DNA of 64,000 bases, from contig JBAQYM010000131.1 of the NCBI GenBank assembly GCA_049300095.1, positions 5,220 through 69,219 on the forward strand. The letters run 5' to 3'. Source of the DNA: SbD1 sp049300095 (GTDB lineage Bacteria; Desulfobacterota; Syntrophobacteria; Syntrophobacterales; Syntrophobacteraceae). Shown here piece by piece: positions 35,362 through 45,087 of the stretch. The notes beneath the pieces are model-generated. The model was not told the origin of the DNA, did no database searches, and was given only the letters and a program-made list of their open reading frames with translations. The position numbers were made by a program, and so were the translations under genes. The number at the start of each line of letters is the position of its first letter. Positions within the stretch are counted from its first letter, which is position 1.

Positions 35362-35642
35362 CAGGGTGCTGAAAAAGGGAACTCCTGGTAAAGAAACGGG
35401 TGAAAACACCGAGACACGTCATTCCGGCGAAAGCCGGAATCCAGCGGCGCCGCCCAATCCTCGGACAGGGTTTGAACGAGTATGAAACTTCGTTGACCCC
35501 ATGAAGTTTCATAGGAGGCGTTTTAGGTGTAGATTCAACAGATTGGGACCGATGGAGCCTGGATTCCGGCTTTCGCCGGAATGACGGAAGTACCGATCTC
35601 CGGCCCAATTCCGGTTATCATGAAGACTTTTTCAGCACCCTG
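35360..35642. repeat. Compound palindromic element (MITE-like)
   Basis: Nested inverted repeats: outer CAGGGTGCTGAAAAAG/CTTTTTCAGCACCCTG, middle CGTCATTCCGGCGAAAGCCG and its complement, and inner ATGAAACTTC/GAAGTTTCAT. Relatives without the outer arms are at 55689 and 59322. The outer arm begins two bases before the end of the preceding stop codon. No gene seen up to 35715. Confidence 0.85.
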
Positions 35643-35715
35643 TTAGACCCCCGGTCGATGACGCGGGCCGCGATATCGGCCCCCTTTCTCCTTCCCTGGG
35701 CAGAACCCACCTGAA

Positions 35716-36690
35716 ATGCCAATAGAGCTGTCGGTTATCATAGTCAACTGGAACTCGGTGGAACACTTGAAGAGGTGCGTCCCGACGCTATTTTCCGGCT
35801 CTCCGGGCGAGAATATTGAAGTAATTGTAGTCGATAATGCTTCTTATGATGGTTCGGAGCGGTTTCTCAAGGACAATTATCCCGGGGTCCACCACGTTCA
35901 GGGTCCTTCAAACCTCGGGTTCGCCCGGGGAAACAACCTGGGGTTTTCCCACTCGCACGGAAAATACCTGCTGTTCCTCAATCCGGATACCGAAATAATC
36001 GGCCCCGCGCTTTCGCGGATGCTCGGCGCTTTAAAAAACAGTGAAAATGCGGCCATCATCGGTGCGAGGCTCCTCAATTCCGATGGTTCACTCCAGACGA
36101 GCTGTGTCCAGGCGTTCCCGACAGTTCTCAATCAATTTCTTGATTCTGATTATTTGCGAAGGATTTTTCCGAGTTGGCGCTTGTGGGGTACCGATGCGCT
36201 AATGAGCCGGGGAAATGGTCCGACGCGGGTGCAGATGGTATCCGGGGCCTGCCTGATGATCAATCGCCGGGCATTCGAATCGCTTGGACTCTTTGCGACC
36301 GATTACTTCATGTATGCCGAAGACCTCGATCTTTGCTACAAATGCGCGCGGGCGGGATGGGACGTGCTGTATCAGGGCGAGGCGGAGGTCTTTCATCATG
36401 GTGGAGGCAGCGCCGGCGCCACGGGAAATCCCGGGTTCTCCGCCGTCCTGACGCGGGAATCTCTTCTCACATTCATGAAAAAGTACTACGGGCAGCCATT
36501 CCCGCTCCTGTTCAGGGCGTCCACTTTTATTAATGCCTCGCTCAGACTGCTCGCGCTTGCGGCCGTGACGCCGGCACATATGAGGCCCTCTCAATTTTTT
36601 ATCAAATGGCACGCGGTCCTGAGATGGAGCCTGGGATTGGAGAAATGGGCGGAGGAGCTGAACTTGTCGACAAAGAAGGGCGCCGTCTAG
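35716..36690 (+). CDS. Family 2 glycosyltransferase (rhamnosyltransferase-like)
   Basis: 324 residues. SVIIVNWNSVEHLKRC, VIVVDNASYDGS, NLGFARGNNLGF, LFLNPDTEI and a membrane-proximal C-terminus with FMYAEDLDLCYKCARAGW match the WbbL/RfbF-like rhamnosyltransferase group. Substrate unknown; no rhamnose synthesis genes are seen, so a different deoxysugar is possible. It begins a run of transferase and modification genes. Confidence 0.86.
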   Translation: MPIELSVIIVNWNSVEHLKRCVPTLFSGSPGENIEVIVVDNASYDGSERFLKDNYPGVHHVQGPSNLGFARGNNLGFSHSHGKYLLFLNPDTEIIGPALSRMLGALKNSENAAIIGARLLNSDGSLQTSCVQAFPTVLNQFLDSDYLRRIFPSWRLWGTDALMSRGNGPTRVQMVSGACLMINRRAFESLGLFATDYFMYAEDLDLCYKCARAGWDVLYQGEAEVFHHGGGSAGATGNPGFSAVLTRESLLTFMKKYYGQPFPLLFRASTFINASLRLLALAAVTPAHMRPSQFFIKWHAVLRWSLGLEKWAEELNLSTKKGAV

Positions 36691-36712
36691 CGGTTAAGGT
36701 GGATCAGAGCCT

Positions 36713-38626
36713 ATGTGCGGGATTTGCGGAAAAATAAATCTTGGCGGGACCGGGAAGATAGATGAGCGCGAGATTCGCTCCATGATGGAGGCGATGTCGC
36801 ATCGCGGGCCCGATCAGGAGGGCCTCTATGTGGACGAGGTTGCCGGACTGGGCCACATGAGGCTGTCGATTATCGATCTCAGCAGCGGCCAGCAACCGAT
36901 CTCAAACGAAGACGGCAGCATATGGATTGTCTTCAACGGCGAGATATATAACTTCCAGGCCCTTCGCGCGGACCTGGAACAAAAGGGCCACGCGTTCAAG
37001 ACGCGCACGGACACCGAGGTCATCATCCATTGCTACGAGGAATACGGCTACGCTTTCCTTGACAAATTGCGGGGAATGTTTGCCTTCGCCATTTGGGACG
37101 CCCGAGCCCGAAGACTGGTTCTGGCAAGAGACAGGGTCGGGATCAAACCCCTCTACTATGCCCAGGTGGCCGGCGCCTTCCTTTTCGCCTCTGAAATCAA
37201 GGCGCTGCTCCGTGACAAAAGCGTGAAAAGAGAACTCAATCCCGATGCGCTGCGCAGGTTCTTGAGTTTTTACTACACGCCCGGAGAGCAGACGCTGTTT
37301 GACGGCATCACAAAACTTCCTCCCGGACACTTCCTGGTGATGGAAGAGGGCCGGTATGAGGTCAGGAGATACTGGGACATCCTGGATTTCTACAGGAACA
37401 AGAGGGATAGCGGCGCCGATTTCGAGAGCGAACTGTCCGCGATCCTGGAAGAAACCGTCCGGCTGCACATGATAAGCGATGTTCCGGTCGGTGTTTTGCT
37501 GAGCGGTGGGGTCGATTCGACAGGTCTTCTCAGCTATGCGGTTGCCGGTTCCGAGTGGGAGATCAAGGCGTTCACTATCGGTTTTGAGGGTGAGCAATTC
37601 GAGGACGAGCGATACTATGCGCGTCTGGCTGCCCGGCAATACGGGCTCGAACACCATGAGTTGACAATCTCGAAGTCGCAGTTTTTCGACTTCTTCCCCA
37701 AGTTCGTCTGGTACATGGAAGAGCCGGTATGCGAACCCCCGGCCATAGCCCTGTATTATGTTTCCAAGCTGGCCAGGGAATATGTGACAGTCCTGATCTC
37801 GGGCGAAGGCGGGGATGAGGCGTTTGCCGGGTACCCGAACTACCGGAACCTGGTCTTTTTCGAAAAGGCCAAGAAGTTGTTCGGCGGGGCCGACGGCTGG
37901 AAGAACCATCTCGCTCAAAAATTGCTGTCCCGGTTCGACTTACACAAACTGAACAAATATGTCGACCTTCTCGATCTCCCCTTGGAAGAGTATTACTACA
38001 GCAAGTCAGCAAATCCCCGCAATTTCTTCAATAAGAATGCGCCCGCTCTCTATGACGTGGATTTTCAGAGCAGGTTTTCGAAAAATTGCCCGCAAGTCAT
38101 AATGGACGAACTGGTTTCAAAAGGCTCCGACCTGAACTGGCTGGACAAGATGCTCTATATCGACCTCAATACCTGGCTCCCGGACGACCTTCTTATCAAG
38201 GCCGACAAAATGACGATGGCCAATTCCCTGGAACTCAGGGTGCCGCTGCTGGACCACAAGGTCCTGGAATTCGCGGCGTCCCTTCCCGCGAATATGAAAG
38301 TGAACGGAGGCACCACCAAATACCTGCTAAAAAAAGTGCTCGCTCCCAATGTGCCCGGGGAGATTATCAACCGGAAAAAGGCCGGGTTTCCCGTCCCCTA
38401 TGATCGGTGGCTCAAAGATGAATGCCGCGAGGAAGTGTTCGATCTCCTGCTGGACCGCAGGTCTTTGGAGAGAGGGTATTTCGATAAGAACTTCGTCAGG
38501 AACTTCCTCGAAAAGGAGTACTCCTCCAGCCAGAGCAGCCCGAAGGAAATCTTTTCACTCATGTGCCTGGAGATATGGCATCGTATTTTTGTGGATGATC
38601 CCGGAATGGATGTGTCGATGATCTGA
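36713..38626 (+). CDS. asnB: Asparagine synthetase-like amidotransferase (exosortase-system type)
   Basis: 637 residues. N-terminal class II glutamine amidotransferase with catalytic Cys2 (MCGICGKI), SHRGPDQEG, GEIYNFQ and TDTEVI; C-terminal ATP-pyrophosphatase with LLSGGVDSTGLL (about residue 265) and SGEGGDEAFAGY. All active-site motifs are present. In exosortase polysaccharide loci such proteins are taken to amidate a sugar carboxylate (for example a uronate) and not aspartate. The diacetamido-uronate genes here give a plausible acceptor. 22 bases after the preceding gene. Confidence 0.9.
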   Translation: MCGICGKINLGGTGKIDEREIRSMMEAMSHRGPDQEGLYVDEVAGLGHMRLSIIDLSSGQQPISNEDGSIWIVFNGEIYNFQALRADLEQKGHAFKTRTDTEVIIHCYEEYGYAFLDKLRGMFAFAIWDARARRLVLARDRVGIKPLYYAQVAGAFLFASEIKALLRDKSVKRELNPDALRRFLSFYYTPGEQTLFDGITKLPPGHFLVMEEGRYEVRRYWDILDFYRNKRDSGADFESELSAILEETVRLHMISDVPVGVLLSGGVDSTGLLSYAVAGSEWEIKAFTIGFEGEQFEDERYYARLAARQYGLEHHELTISKSQFFDFFPKFVWYMEEPVCEPPAIALYYVSKLAREYVTVLISGEGGDEAFAGYPNYRNLVFFEKAKKLFGGADGWKNHLAQKLLSRFDLHKLNKYVDLLDLPLEEYYYSKSANPRNFFNKNAPALYDVDFQSRFSKNCPQVIMDELVSKGSDLNWLDKMLYIDLNTWLPDDLLIKADKMTMANSLELRVPLLDHKVLEFAASLPANMKVNGGTTKYLLKKVLAPNVPGEIINRKKAGFPVPYDRWLKDECREEVFDLLLDRRSLERGYFDKNFVRNFLEKEYSSSQSSPKEIFSLMCLEIWHRIFVDDPGMDVSMI

Positions 38627-38658
38627 ATGCCGCTGGAGCGGCTAAATGGAGTTGCCGA

Positions 38659-39750
38659 ATGAAGTACAGGTTGATGGATGTTCTGCGTTGTCATTGCGGG
38701 AAAACCGCCCTGAGTCTTGAGAACCCCACAGTGGAAAAAGTCCGCTTCGATCACTCCCTCGATGAAATAAAATGCCGGTATGTGTGCGGCAAAAAAGACA
38801 AGGCGGTGGGGGAAGCCGATCTCACGCCGGCGGATTGCGCCGAATGCTATGCCATGGAGATCAAGGCCGGCCAATTGGCTTGCGAGTGCGGTGAGAAATA
38901 TCCGATCGTGAAGGGAATACCCAGGTTCATTCCCGCAATTCTGCGGGAGGACCTGCAAAAAATCCAGAAGACTTTTTCCTATGAATGGAAGATGTTTCGT
39001 TTCGGGGACCGCAACTGGGGGCAGGATATAGAATTTCGCAAGTCGCTGTTTTTACAGGGGATGCAAGCATCGGCGGGCGATCTCGCCGGTAAATTGATCC
39101 TGGATGCGGGCTGCGGAAGCGGCCTGCTCTCAATGGAAATGGCAAACAGTTTCAAGATGGAAGTGGTTGCCCTGGATCTGGCGTTTGGGATAGAGCAGGC
39201 CTACGCGCATAACACGAACCCTTTCGTTCATTTCATCCAGGGATCGGTGCTGGATTTGCCTTTCCGCTCCCGGTATTTCGATCTCCTGTACTGTGCGGGT
39301 GTCCTGGTGGCCTTGCCCGATACGCGCCTTGGCTTCCTGTCGATAATAGAGGTCCTGAAAAAGGGCGGGAGATGCTTTATCTGGGTTTATCATCCCATTG
39401 ATCGCACCTACCATCCTTACGACAGGCGCAAGATGGCAATGTATAATTGGATCAGGATAAACGTGACTTCCAAGTTGCCGATTAAATGGCAGTATTATAT
39501 TTTCCTTTCGTTTATTCCCGGCTTTCTATTGAAGCAGCAAATCGAGTACTTGAGCGGCAATAGGCCTGATAAGCTCAAGGTGCGCGAAAAATTGCAGAGT
39601 TTGTTCGATTTTTACTCCCCCGTTTACCAGAACAGGCACACATTCGAGGAAGTCGTCGGATGGTTTGAGAAAGAAGGATTTAACGATATCAAGATCTCCG
39701 ATGTCGGATCATGCGGGTTTGGCGTGAAAGGCGATCTTGCGAATCTGTAA
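38659..39750 (+). CDS. SAM-dependent methyltransferase with zinc-ribbon N-terminus
   Basis: 363 residues. The first 100 contain cysteine groups (CHC near 11, CAEC near 61, CECG near 75) followed by YPIVKGIPRFIP, a Trm112-like zinc-ribbon region. Residues about 145-260 form a class I methyltransferase with motif I LDAGCGSG, VVALDL and GSVLDLPF. The target is probably a sugar hydroxyl. Ribosome site GGAG 7 bases upstream. The start codon is 32 bases after asnB. Confidence 0.84.
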   Translation: MKYRLMDVLRCHCGKTALSLENPTVEKVRFDHSLDEIKCRYVCGKKDKAVGEADLTPADCAECYAMEIKAGQLACECGEKYPIVKGIPRFIPAILREDLQKIQKTFSYEWKMFRFGDRNWGQDIEFRKSLFLQGMQASAGDLAGKLILDAGCGSGLLSMEMANSFKMEVVALDLAFGIEQAYAHNTNPFVHFIQGSVLDLPFRSRYFDLLYCAGVLVALPDTRLGFLSIIEVLKKGGRCFIWVYHPIDRTYHPYDRRKMAMYNWIRINVTSKLPIKWQYYIFLSFIPGFLLKQQIEYLSGNRPDKLKVREKLQSLFDFYSPVYQNRHTFEEVVGWFEKEGFNDIKISDVGSCGFGVKGDLANL

Positions 39751-39968
39751 CTGCATCCGGCATGGATGAACTCGCTGGAAGTCCGCGGGGACACGATCAT
39801 GCGTCAGCCGTCGCGGCCGTGGTCGGGCTTATGGCCGCCTGTTTGGAATCAAATCTTGCTCTTTCGACAAGAATTCCGATTGTGCGCGAGCGGGTCTTGG
39901 GATTATCTTCAGGAATGCTGACGGAAGTCATCGAAAATTCCCAACAATCCGCCAGCATGGGAGTCAAT

Positions 39969-41204
39969 ATGTTCCGTGATGACCAGGGTAGGGAGCGCTC
40001 ACATCCGGACTCCGGGGCAAGTGTTCTTGACGGAAATGCATTGATACTGAAGACGATCAGCGACTTACCTCAATTGCAGACCCTGCGGGTCTTTTGGGAA
40101 AACTGGCAACGCCATCCCAACAGTGATTTTGCCCTGTTCCGGCTCGTTTGCGACCTCCGCTCCGAGGTGCTGCGGCCTCACGTCATTTCGGCGGAAAGAC
40201 AGGGGCATTCTTGCGCCCTGCTGATGTGTCGCCTGGAGCGCACACACATTGTCCCGCGCATAGGCTATTTCAGCCGGTTGCGGGTTCCCGCCGTGGTTCT
40301 CGCGGTCATCCATAAGGGCCTGATTGGGAAGGCGGACCGGGAGACCGCCCATCTCATGGTACGGGAACTCTGGGAACTGCTTTCAAAGGGGGCTGCCGAT
40401 GCGGTTAGCTTTCATCATCTTTCCGAAGATTCTCCGCTTTTGGAGGCCTTACTCGCCGATGCTCCGCGATGGTGGTGTCAGAAAAAGCCGGTGTGGTCGG
40501 TTCACCGAGCCATGGTGCTGATGGATGAGCCGGGTTTCCTGCTCAAGAACCTGCGGTCCAAGCACCGAACCTGGATACGTCGAAAACAGCGCGACCTGGA
40601 TGCCGATTTTCCAGGCAAGGTATCCTGGACCTGGATAAAGCATTTCGATGATATACCTGGACTCTGCGCCCGCATAGACAGGTTCGTGACGCGCACTTAC
40701 CAACGGGGGCTTGGGGCCGGGTTTGTGGACGACGAAGATCATCGCCGGAGGTTCGCTCTGTTTGCCGACCGGGGCCAGTTGCGCGTCCTGGTGCTTGAGA
40801 TCGGAGGGGACATCAAGGCCTTTTGGATCGGCATTCTTTATTGTGAGATATTCCACTTGTGGACCACCGGCTACGATCCTGATTTGCGCGACTACGAACT
40901 TGGGACCCTGTCTTTCGTGCGCATGACTGACGAGCTGGTTAACGAAGGCGTGCGTAAGATCGATTTCGGGTTGGGAGACGCCCACTACAAGCAACGTTTT
41001 GCTCACGAGTCCTGGCGCGAGACTACCGTGACCATGTTTGCACCGACACTCAAAGGATTTTTGCTGCGATCTCTGCTTGGTATGAGCGTTTTTCTAGATC
41101 GGGCGGGTCGACGTTTGCTGGAGAAGATGGGGTTCCTGGATCGTCTTAAGACCGCCCTGCGGCGGCGAATGTTATCGACCGGAACGGGGACCGGCGAGAA
41201 ATAG
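39969..41204 (+). CDS. GNAT/FemAB-like (CelD/BioF2-type) acyltransferase
   Basis: About 411 residues. Two GNAT-like halves: first with ALFRLVCDLRSE and PRIGYFSRLR; second with LRSKHRTWIRRKQRDLDADF, AFWIGILYCEIFHLWTTGYDP and KIDFGLGDAHYKQRF. This fits the CelD/BioF2 acetyltransferase family often found in exopolysaccharide loci. The open frame extends upstream to 39711, into the methyltransferase gene, but the first part lacks the family pattern; start 39969 has GGGAG 5 bases upstream. Codon use appears somewhat different from the neighbours. Function unproven. Confidence 0.75.
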   Translation: MFRDDQGRERSHPDSGASVLDGNALILKTISDLPQLQTLRVFWENWQRHPNSDFALFRLVCDLRSEVLRPHVISAERQGHSCALLMCRLERTHIVPRIGYFSRLRVPAVVLAVIHKGLIGKADRETAHLMVRELWELLSKGAADAVSFHHLSEDSPLLEALLADAPRWWCQKKPVWSVHRAMVLMDEPGFLLKNLRSKHRTWIRRKQRDLDADFPGKVSWTWIKHFDDIPGLCARIDRFVTRTYQRGLGAGFVDDEDHRRRFALFADRGQLRVLVLEIGGDIKAFWIGILYCEIFHLWTTGYDPDLRDYELGTLSFVRMTDELVNEGVRKIDFGLGDAHYKQRFAHESWRETTVTMFAPTLKGFLLRSLLGMSVFLDRAGRRLLEKMGFLDRLKTALRRRMLSTGTGTGEK

Positions 41205-41244
41205 GAGGCCCGGATATGATTTCACCGCGCCGAATAAGTGATCT

Positions 41245-42582
41245 ATGAAGAACGTCACCCTCGAAAACCATGCAAGCCATGGATCTCGCGGATCTATGAA
41301 CATGCTCAGATTATATCTTATCATCGCCGGTACGATTATTTTAGGCTGGCTTCCGGTCCGTGCCGGTTGGTGTGCGGTTTATTACGTCAATAACTCCGTC
41401 GCGTGTGGGGATTCATGGGAAGGGTCCGAATCCCGGCCCTGGTGCACCATCCAGAAGGGGGCCGAGACCGTGGCGCCGGGGGATGCGGTGATCGTGAAGC
41501 CCGGCTCCTATAACGAACTCGTGGTAATAAAACGGTCCGGCACTTCCGAAAAGCCGGTGACATTCACATCGGAGAAGCCCAAGGCGGCAAAAGTCTCACG
41601 GTTTACCCTTTTGGGCAGTCATCTGAAGCTCGACGGCTTTTCGGTCTACCATCCCTCGCCGGGGTCGGCCCCGGCAATCGCCAACGGAGGCACATCGAAC
41701 GAAATCCGCAACAACCACTGTGAGAACTATCCTTCCTATTGTATTTACGCGGGTGGCCGCGAGGCCGTGATAGCCGGCAATCTCGCTCTCAATAGTCAAT
41801 ATGGTATCGTGCTGGAGGGGACCGGGCACAGGGTTGAAGGAAATGAGGTGAAAGGGCCCAAACAATGGGACAAGACGCAAGATTCCGACTATATGCGATT
41901 TTTCGGGTCCGGGCATATCATACGGGGCAATAAATTGCATGGGGCCGATCTTGGGAATAGTGGATCATCGCATGTCGATTGTTTCCAGACTTTTGATAAC
42001 GATCTAAGCACATGGAATGTTATTATAGAAAACAATTATTGTTCGGATATGCACCAGGGATTCATTGGGGGAGGCCAACATAAGCACGCAAGTCGCGACA
42101 TTATTATTAGAAACAACATCTTCTTAAATGGGGGGTCGTGGGGCCTGGCTGTCGTTGCCATGAAAGATGTGCACGCTTACAACAATACATTTGTAGACAT
42201 TAAATATCACGGAATAGGCTGCGATGAAGCTTCCTCCTGCCACATAAAGAACAACATTTTCTATAACTCCGGCAGCGGTTACTGGAACAAGGGCAAGGGC
42301 GGCGTTGGAGATCATAATCTTGTGTACAGATCTACCAGTGGATATGAGGCTGCGGTTTTTCCGAAGGACCTGATCAATACGGACCCGCTGTTTGTAGATT
42401 ATGCGAAGAGGGATTTCCGGCTGAAAGGGGGCAGCCCGGCCAGGGATGCGGGCGTGGCGCTGACCGGATTCCGTTATGATATCGACGGAAACCCCCGGCC
42501 AAAGGGACCCGCTTGGGATATCGGGGCCTTTGAAATGGGTCCCGCCCCCCCGCCACCGGTTAAGCTGCATATCGTGCAATGA
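41245..42582 (+). CDS. Secreted right-handed parallel beta-helix protein
   Basis: 445 residues. Signal peptide about 18-41 (LRLYLIIAGTIILGWLPVRA), then a parallel beta-helix with repeated N-N-x-I/V patterns (EIRNNHCEN, IIENNYCSD, IIIRNNIFLN, HIKNNIFYN), and a C-terminal DFRLKGGSPARDAG...DIGAFE motif (choice-of-anchor Q type). This architecture occurs in polysaccharide lyases and epimerases. Likely periplasmic or outer-membrane acting on the locus polysaccharide; catalytic residues cannot be assigned. An ATG at 41296 may be the real start. Confidence 0.82.
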   Translation: MKNVTLENHASHGSRGSMNMLRLYLIIAGTIILGWLPVRAGWCAVYYVNNSVACGDSWEGSESRPWCTIQKGAETVAPGDAVIVKPGSYNELVVIKRSGTSEKPVTFTSEKPKAAKVSRFTLLGSHLKLDGFSVYHPSPGSAPAIANGGTSNEIRNNHCENYPSYCIYAGGREAVIAGNLALNSQYGIVLEGTGHRVEGNEVKGPKQWDKTQDSDYMRFFGSGHIIRGNKLHGADLGNSGSSHVDCFQTFDNDLSTWNVIIENNYCSDMHQGFIGGGQHKHASRDIIIRNNIFLNGGSWGLAVVAMKDVHAYNNTFVDIKYHGIGCDEASSCHIKNNIFYNSGSGYWNKGKGGVGDHNLVYRSTSGYEAAVFPKDLINTDPLFVDYAKRDFRLKGGSPARDAGVALTGFRYDIDGNPRPKGPAWDIGAFEMGPAPPPPVKLHIVQ

Positions 42583-42687
42583 TGCTCACGCTGGTGAACG
42601 GCCTCTGCTCTTCCGCCGTGAACTCTTACTGACGTTGGGAGTTCCAGGGTTCTTGCGGCGTTCCATGTCCGGTTTGGGAGCGTATGA

Positions 42688-43632
42688 ATGGTATCAATAT
42701 CAGTGGTTATCCCAACATATAACAGGGCGAAATGCATACGGTTTGCAATAGATAGCGCATTGAATCAAAGTTACCAGCCAAAAGAAGTGATTGTAATTGA
42801 CGATGGCAGTTCTGATGATACCGCAAGTATAATAGAGGCGTACGGAGAAAAAGTTCGATACATATACCAAACTAATTCCGGCGTTTCATCGGCGCGGAAT
42901 CTCGGAATAAGGAATGCTCAAAGTGAGTGGATAGCGTTCCTGGATTCGGATGATGAGTGGCTCCCCACCAAGCTCGAATTGCAGGCGCGGCATATAGAAT
43001 CAAATCCGGAAATCATCCTTCATGCCACGAACGCGCACTTAAACGATGAGTCGGCTGATGAGGCCGATATGTTTTCTTACATCGATTTTCACCCGGATCT
43101 CAAAGATATCTCCGCAGTTCTCGAGAGACCATTTCCGCCGATGATCCGGACGGGTTTTGCGAGGCCTCCGTGCGTGATGGTCAGGCGGGATGCATTAATT
43201 GCCGCCGGCCTGTTTGACGAGCAATTAACCATTTACGAGGATTTGGATTTAATGTTGCGGGTCGCGCTGCTTGGGCCGTGGGGTGTATCGCTGGTCCCCC
43301 TGGTGAAGATAATTCGACGTGACGATGATTTGCATTTTCTTTCCCGCCAGCGCTACTGTTTACCTCTCAGGGCCCGGCGCGCCTTGGTGCATCTATACCG
43401 GAAAGCGCGTGATTACGGGGGACTTGGCAACGAGGAGCGCAGGCTTGTTCTTGAGGCCCTCAGTTCCTCCCATCGCGCATTGGGAAATCAGCTATTGCTG
43501 GATGGCAAGATTCGTGAAGCACGACAGGAATTTGCCCTTGGCCTTAGGGAATGGGTGTCGGTTGCCTCCGTGGTAAAATATGCCGTCAGCTTCGTGCCTT
43601 CTTTTGCAAAACTGCTGGTAAGGGATGCATAG
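42688..43632 (+). CDS. Family 2 glycosyltransferase
   Basis: 314 residues, GT-A. SISVVIPTYNRAKCIRFAID at the start, VIVIDDGSSDDT, NSGVSSARNLGI and FLDSDDEW (metal-binding DxD region) are all present; the C-terminal helical part is about 85 residues. It overlaps the next gene by having its stop only two bases before the ATG at 43634. The 105-base gap before it holds no feature. Confidence 0.86.
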   Translation: MVSISVVIPTYNRAKCIRFAIDSALNQSYQPKEVIVIDDGSSDDTASIIEAYGEKVRYIYQTNSGVSSARNLGIRNAQSEWIAFLDSDDEWLPTKLELQARHIESNPEIILHATNAHLNDESADEADMFSYIDFHPDLKDISAVLERPFPPMIRTGFARPPCVMVRRDALIAAGLFDEQLTIYEDLDLMLRVALLGPWGVSLVPLVKIIRRDDDLHFLSRQRYCLPLRARRALVHLYRKARDYGGLGNEERRLVLEALSSSHRALGNQLLLDGKIREARQEFALGLREWVSVASVVKYAVSFVPSFAKLLVRDA

Positions 43633-43633
43633 T

Positions 43634-44665
43634 ATGAGAAAGGTCACCTTCGTTTTGCCGGCCAACAACGTCAGTGGCGGCGCCAGAGTGACGGTGGAAA
43701 TGGCCAACAGGTTGTTGAAGCGCGGCTATGACGCCAGAATCGCCTGTCGCGTCACGGAAGACGGTATGCGGGACCTGCTCAGAAGGCTCTGGCTTACAAA
43801 GATCAAGGCCTATAAGAATAGGAACTGGTTCGGCCGCTTCAAGGGCAAAATCGAGGAATTCCAGGACCTGCGGGCAGTTGATTTTTCCGCGGGAGAAGTG
43901 GTAATCGCGGTGGGCATTTGGACAGTCCGGGATGTCTACGATCTGGACAGCAGGGTTATAAAGGTGCACTACAATCATGGCTTCGGCGTGCCGGAGGCGG
44001 AAGTAACGCATTCCTCGTGGGGCTTGCCCATGAACATCATCGCCGTAGCCGGGACTTTGGTCCAGCGTCTGGAAAAGGTCACCGGACAAAAGGTAATTGC
44101 TGTTATTCCCAACGGGTTGGACCCGGGCGAGTATTTCGTCGAGCGGGATATCAGGCGAGATGGCGTAGGGATTATGTATAGTTCCCACCCCAACAAGGCC
44201 CCCGGCGATATCATTCGTCTGATGCCGATCCTGGAGAAAGAATTCCCGGATATTCCACATTATATTTTTAGTTCCCATCGAAGACCTCGATCATTGGATA
44301 CCGGTGCTTTCGTCAGATATCCTTCAGTGGAGGAAGCGCGGCGGATTTACAATCGATCCTTGATTTGGCTTTCAACCAGTATTGAAGAGGGTTTTGGCCT
44401 TCCGATACTGGAGGCCATGGCTTGTGGCTGCGCGGTTGTCAGTGCTGACAATCTGGGTGCTCGGGAATTGATAAATGACGGGGGAAACGGTTTTATTGTT
44501 CCGGTCGGAGACCTTGATGCCTTTCAGACCGTAATAAGACGACTCGTGAGTGATCACGCCTTGAGGGAAAGCATAACCAGGGAGGGCCTTGAGACAGTGA
44601 CGAGGTTTACTTGGGAAGATGCTGTGGAAAAAATGGATGCATTCCTCAAGCAAATGCAAGCGTAA
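43634..44665 (+). CDS. Family 4 glycosyltransferase
   Basis: 343 residues, GT-B fold. FVLPANNVSGGARVTVEMA at the N-terminus, the linker NGLDPGEY, and the C-terminal donor-binding EEGFGLPILEAMACGCAVV with GNGFIVPVGD. Start chosen at 43634 with AAGGGA upstream. It transfers a sugar from a nucleotide sugar during repeat-unit assembly; donor and acceptor unknown. Coupled to the preceding GT2 gene. Confidence 0.86.
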   Translation: MRKVTFVLPANNVSGGARVTVEMANRLLKRGYDARIACRVTEDGMRDLLRRLWLTKIKAYKNRNWFGRFKGKIEEFQDLRAVDFSAGEVVIAVGIWTVRDVYDLDSRVIKVHYNHGFGVPEAEVTHSSWGLPMNIIAVAGTLVQRLEKVTGQKVIAVIPNGLDPGEYFVERDIRRDGVGIMYSSHPNKAPGDIIRLMPILEKEFPDIPHYIFSSHRRPRSLDTGAFVRYPSVEEARRIYNRSLIWLSTSIEEGFGLPILEAMACGCAVVSADNLGARELINDGGNGFIVPVGDLDAFQTVIRRLVSDHALRESITREGLETVTRFTWEDAVEKMDAFLKQMQA

Positions 44666-44814
44666 GCGTTCACTGCGGAGGGCGCAGGGATAAAGCACAA
44701 GGGAGATGCCGGATAGCAGGCGTCGATTCGAAAACTGAGGCTGATGCCCGACACACGATACCGCGTCCGCCTGTTTTCTCCGCGTCCCCCGCGCCCTCCG
44801 CGGTGAACGCGTAC
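44663..44814. repeat. ACCGCAGAG-family element, copy E
   Basis: Arms TAAGCGTTCACTGCGGAGGG and CCCTCCGCGGTGAACGCGTA face each other across about 110 bases. The left arm overlaps the stop codon of the GT4 gene. The rest of 44815-45087 shows no gene. Confidence 0.72.
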
Positions 44815-45087
44815 AATACACGCCGCGCATGAAAGATGAGCACTTGAACTGGTAACGCGGTGCCGGACGGAGGTTAGTTTCTCGAGATTGCAGAATTGGG
44901 CGGAAAGCGCTCGATGTGAGGCGCCCGCAAACGATAAAAACAGCGTGGGAAAGAAGATATACGGTTTTCGCGGACCTTTTGTTCTGGTAGACTGAACGGC
45001 ACAATGTGTGCTGAAGACAATTCGGTGGATCGGCTGTGAGTTGCGGGGTTCTGAACCCGCATTTAAGATGGATTGGGATATCCGGCC

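Noticed and set aside
39711..39968. In-frame extension upstream of the GNAT protein
   Set aside because: Begins inside the methyltransferase gene and lacks conserved sequence; kept only as an alternative start.
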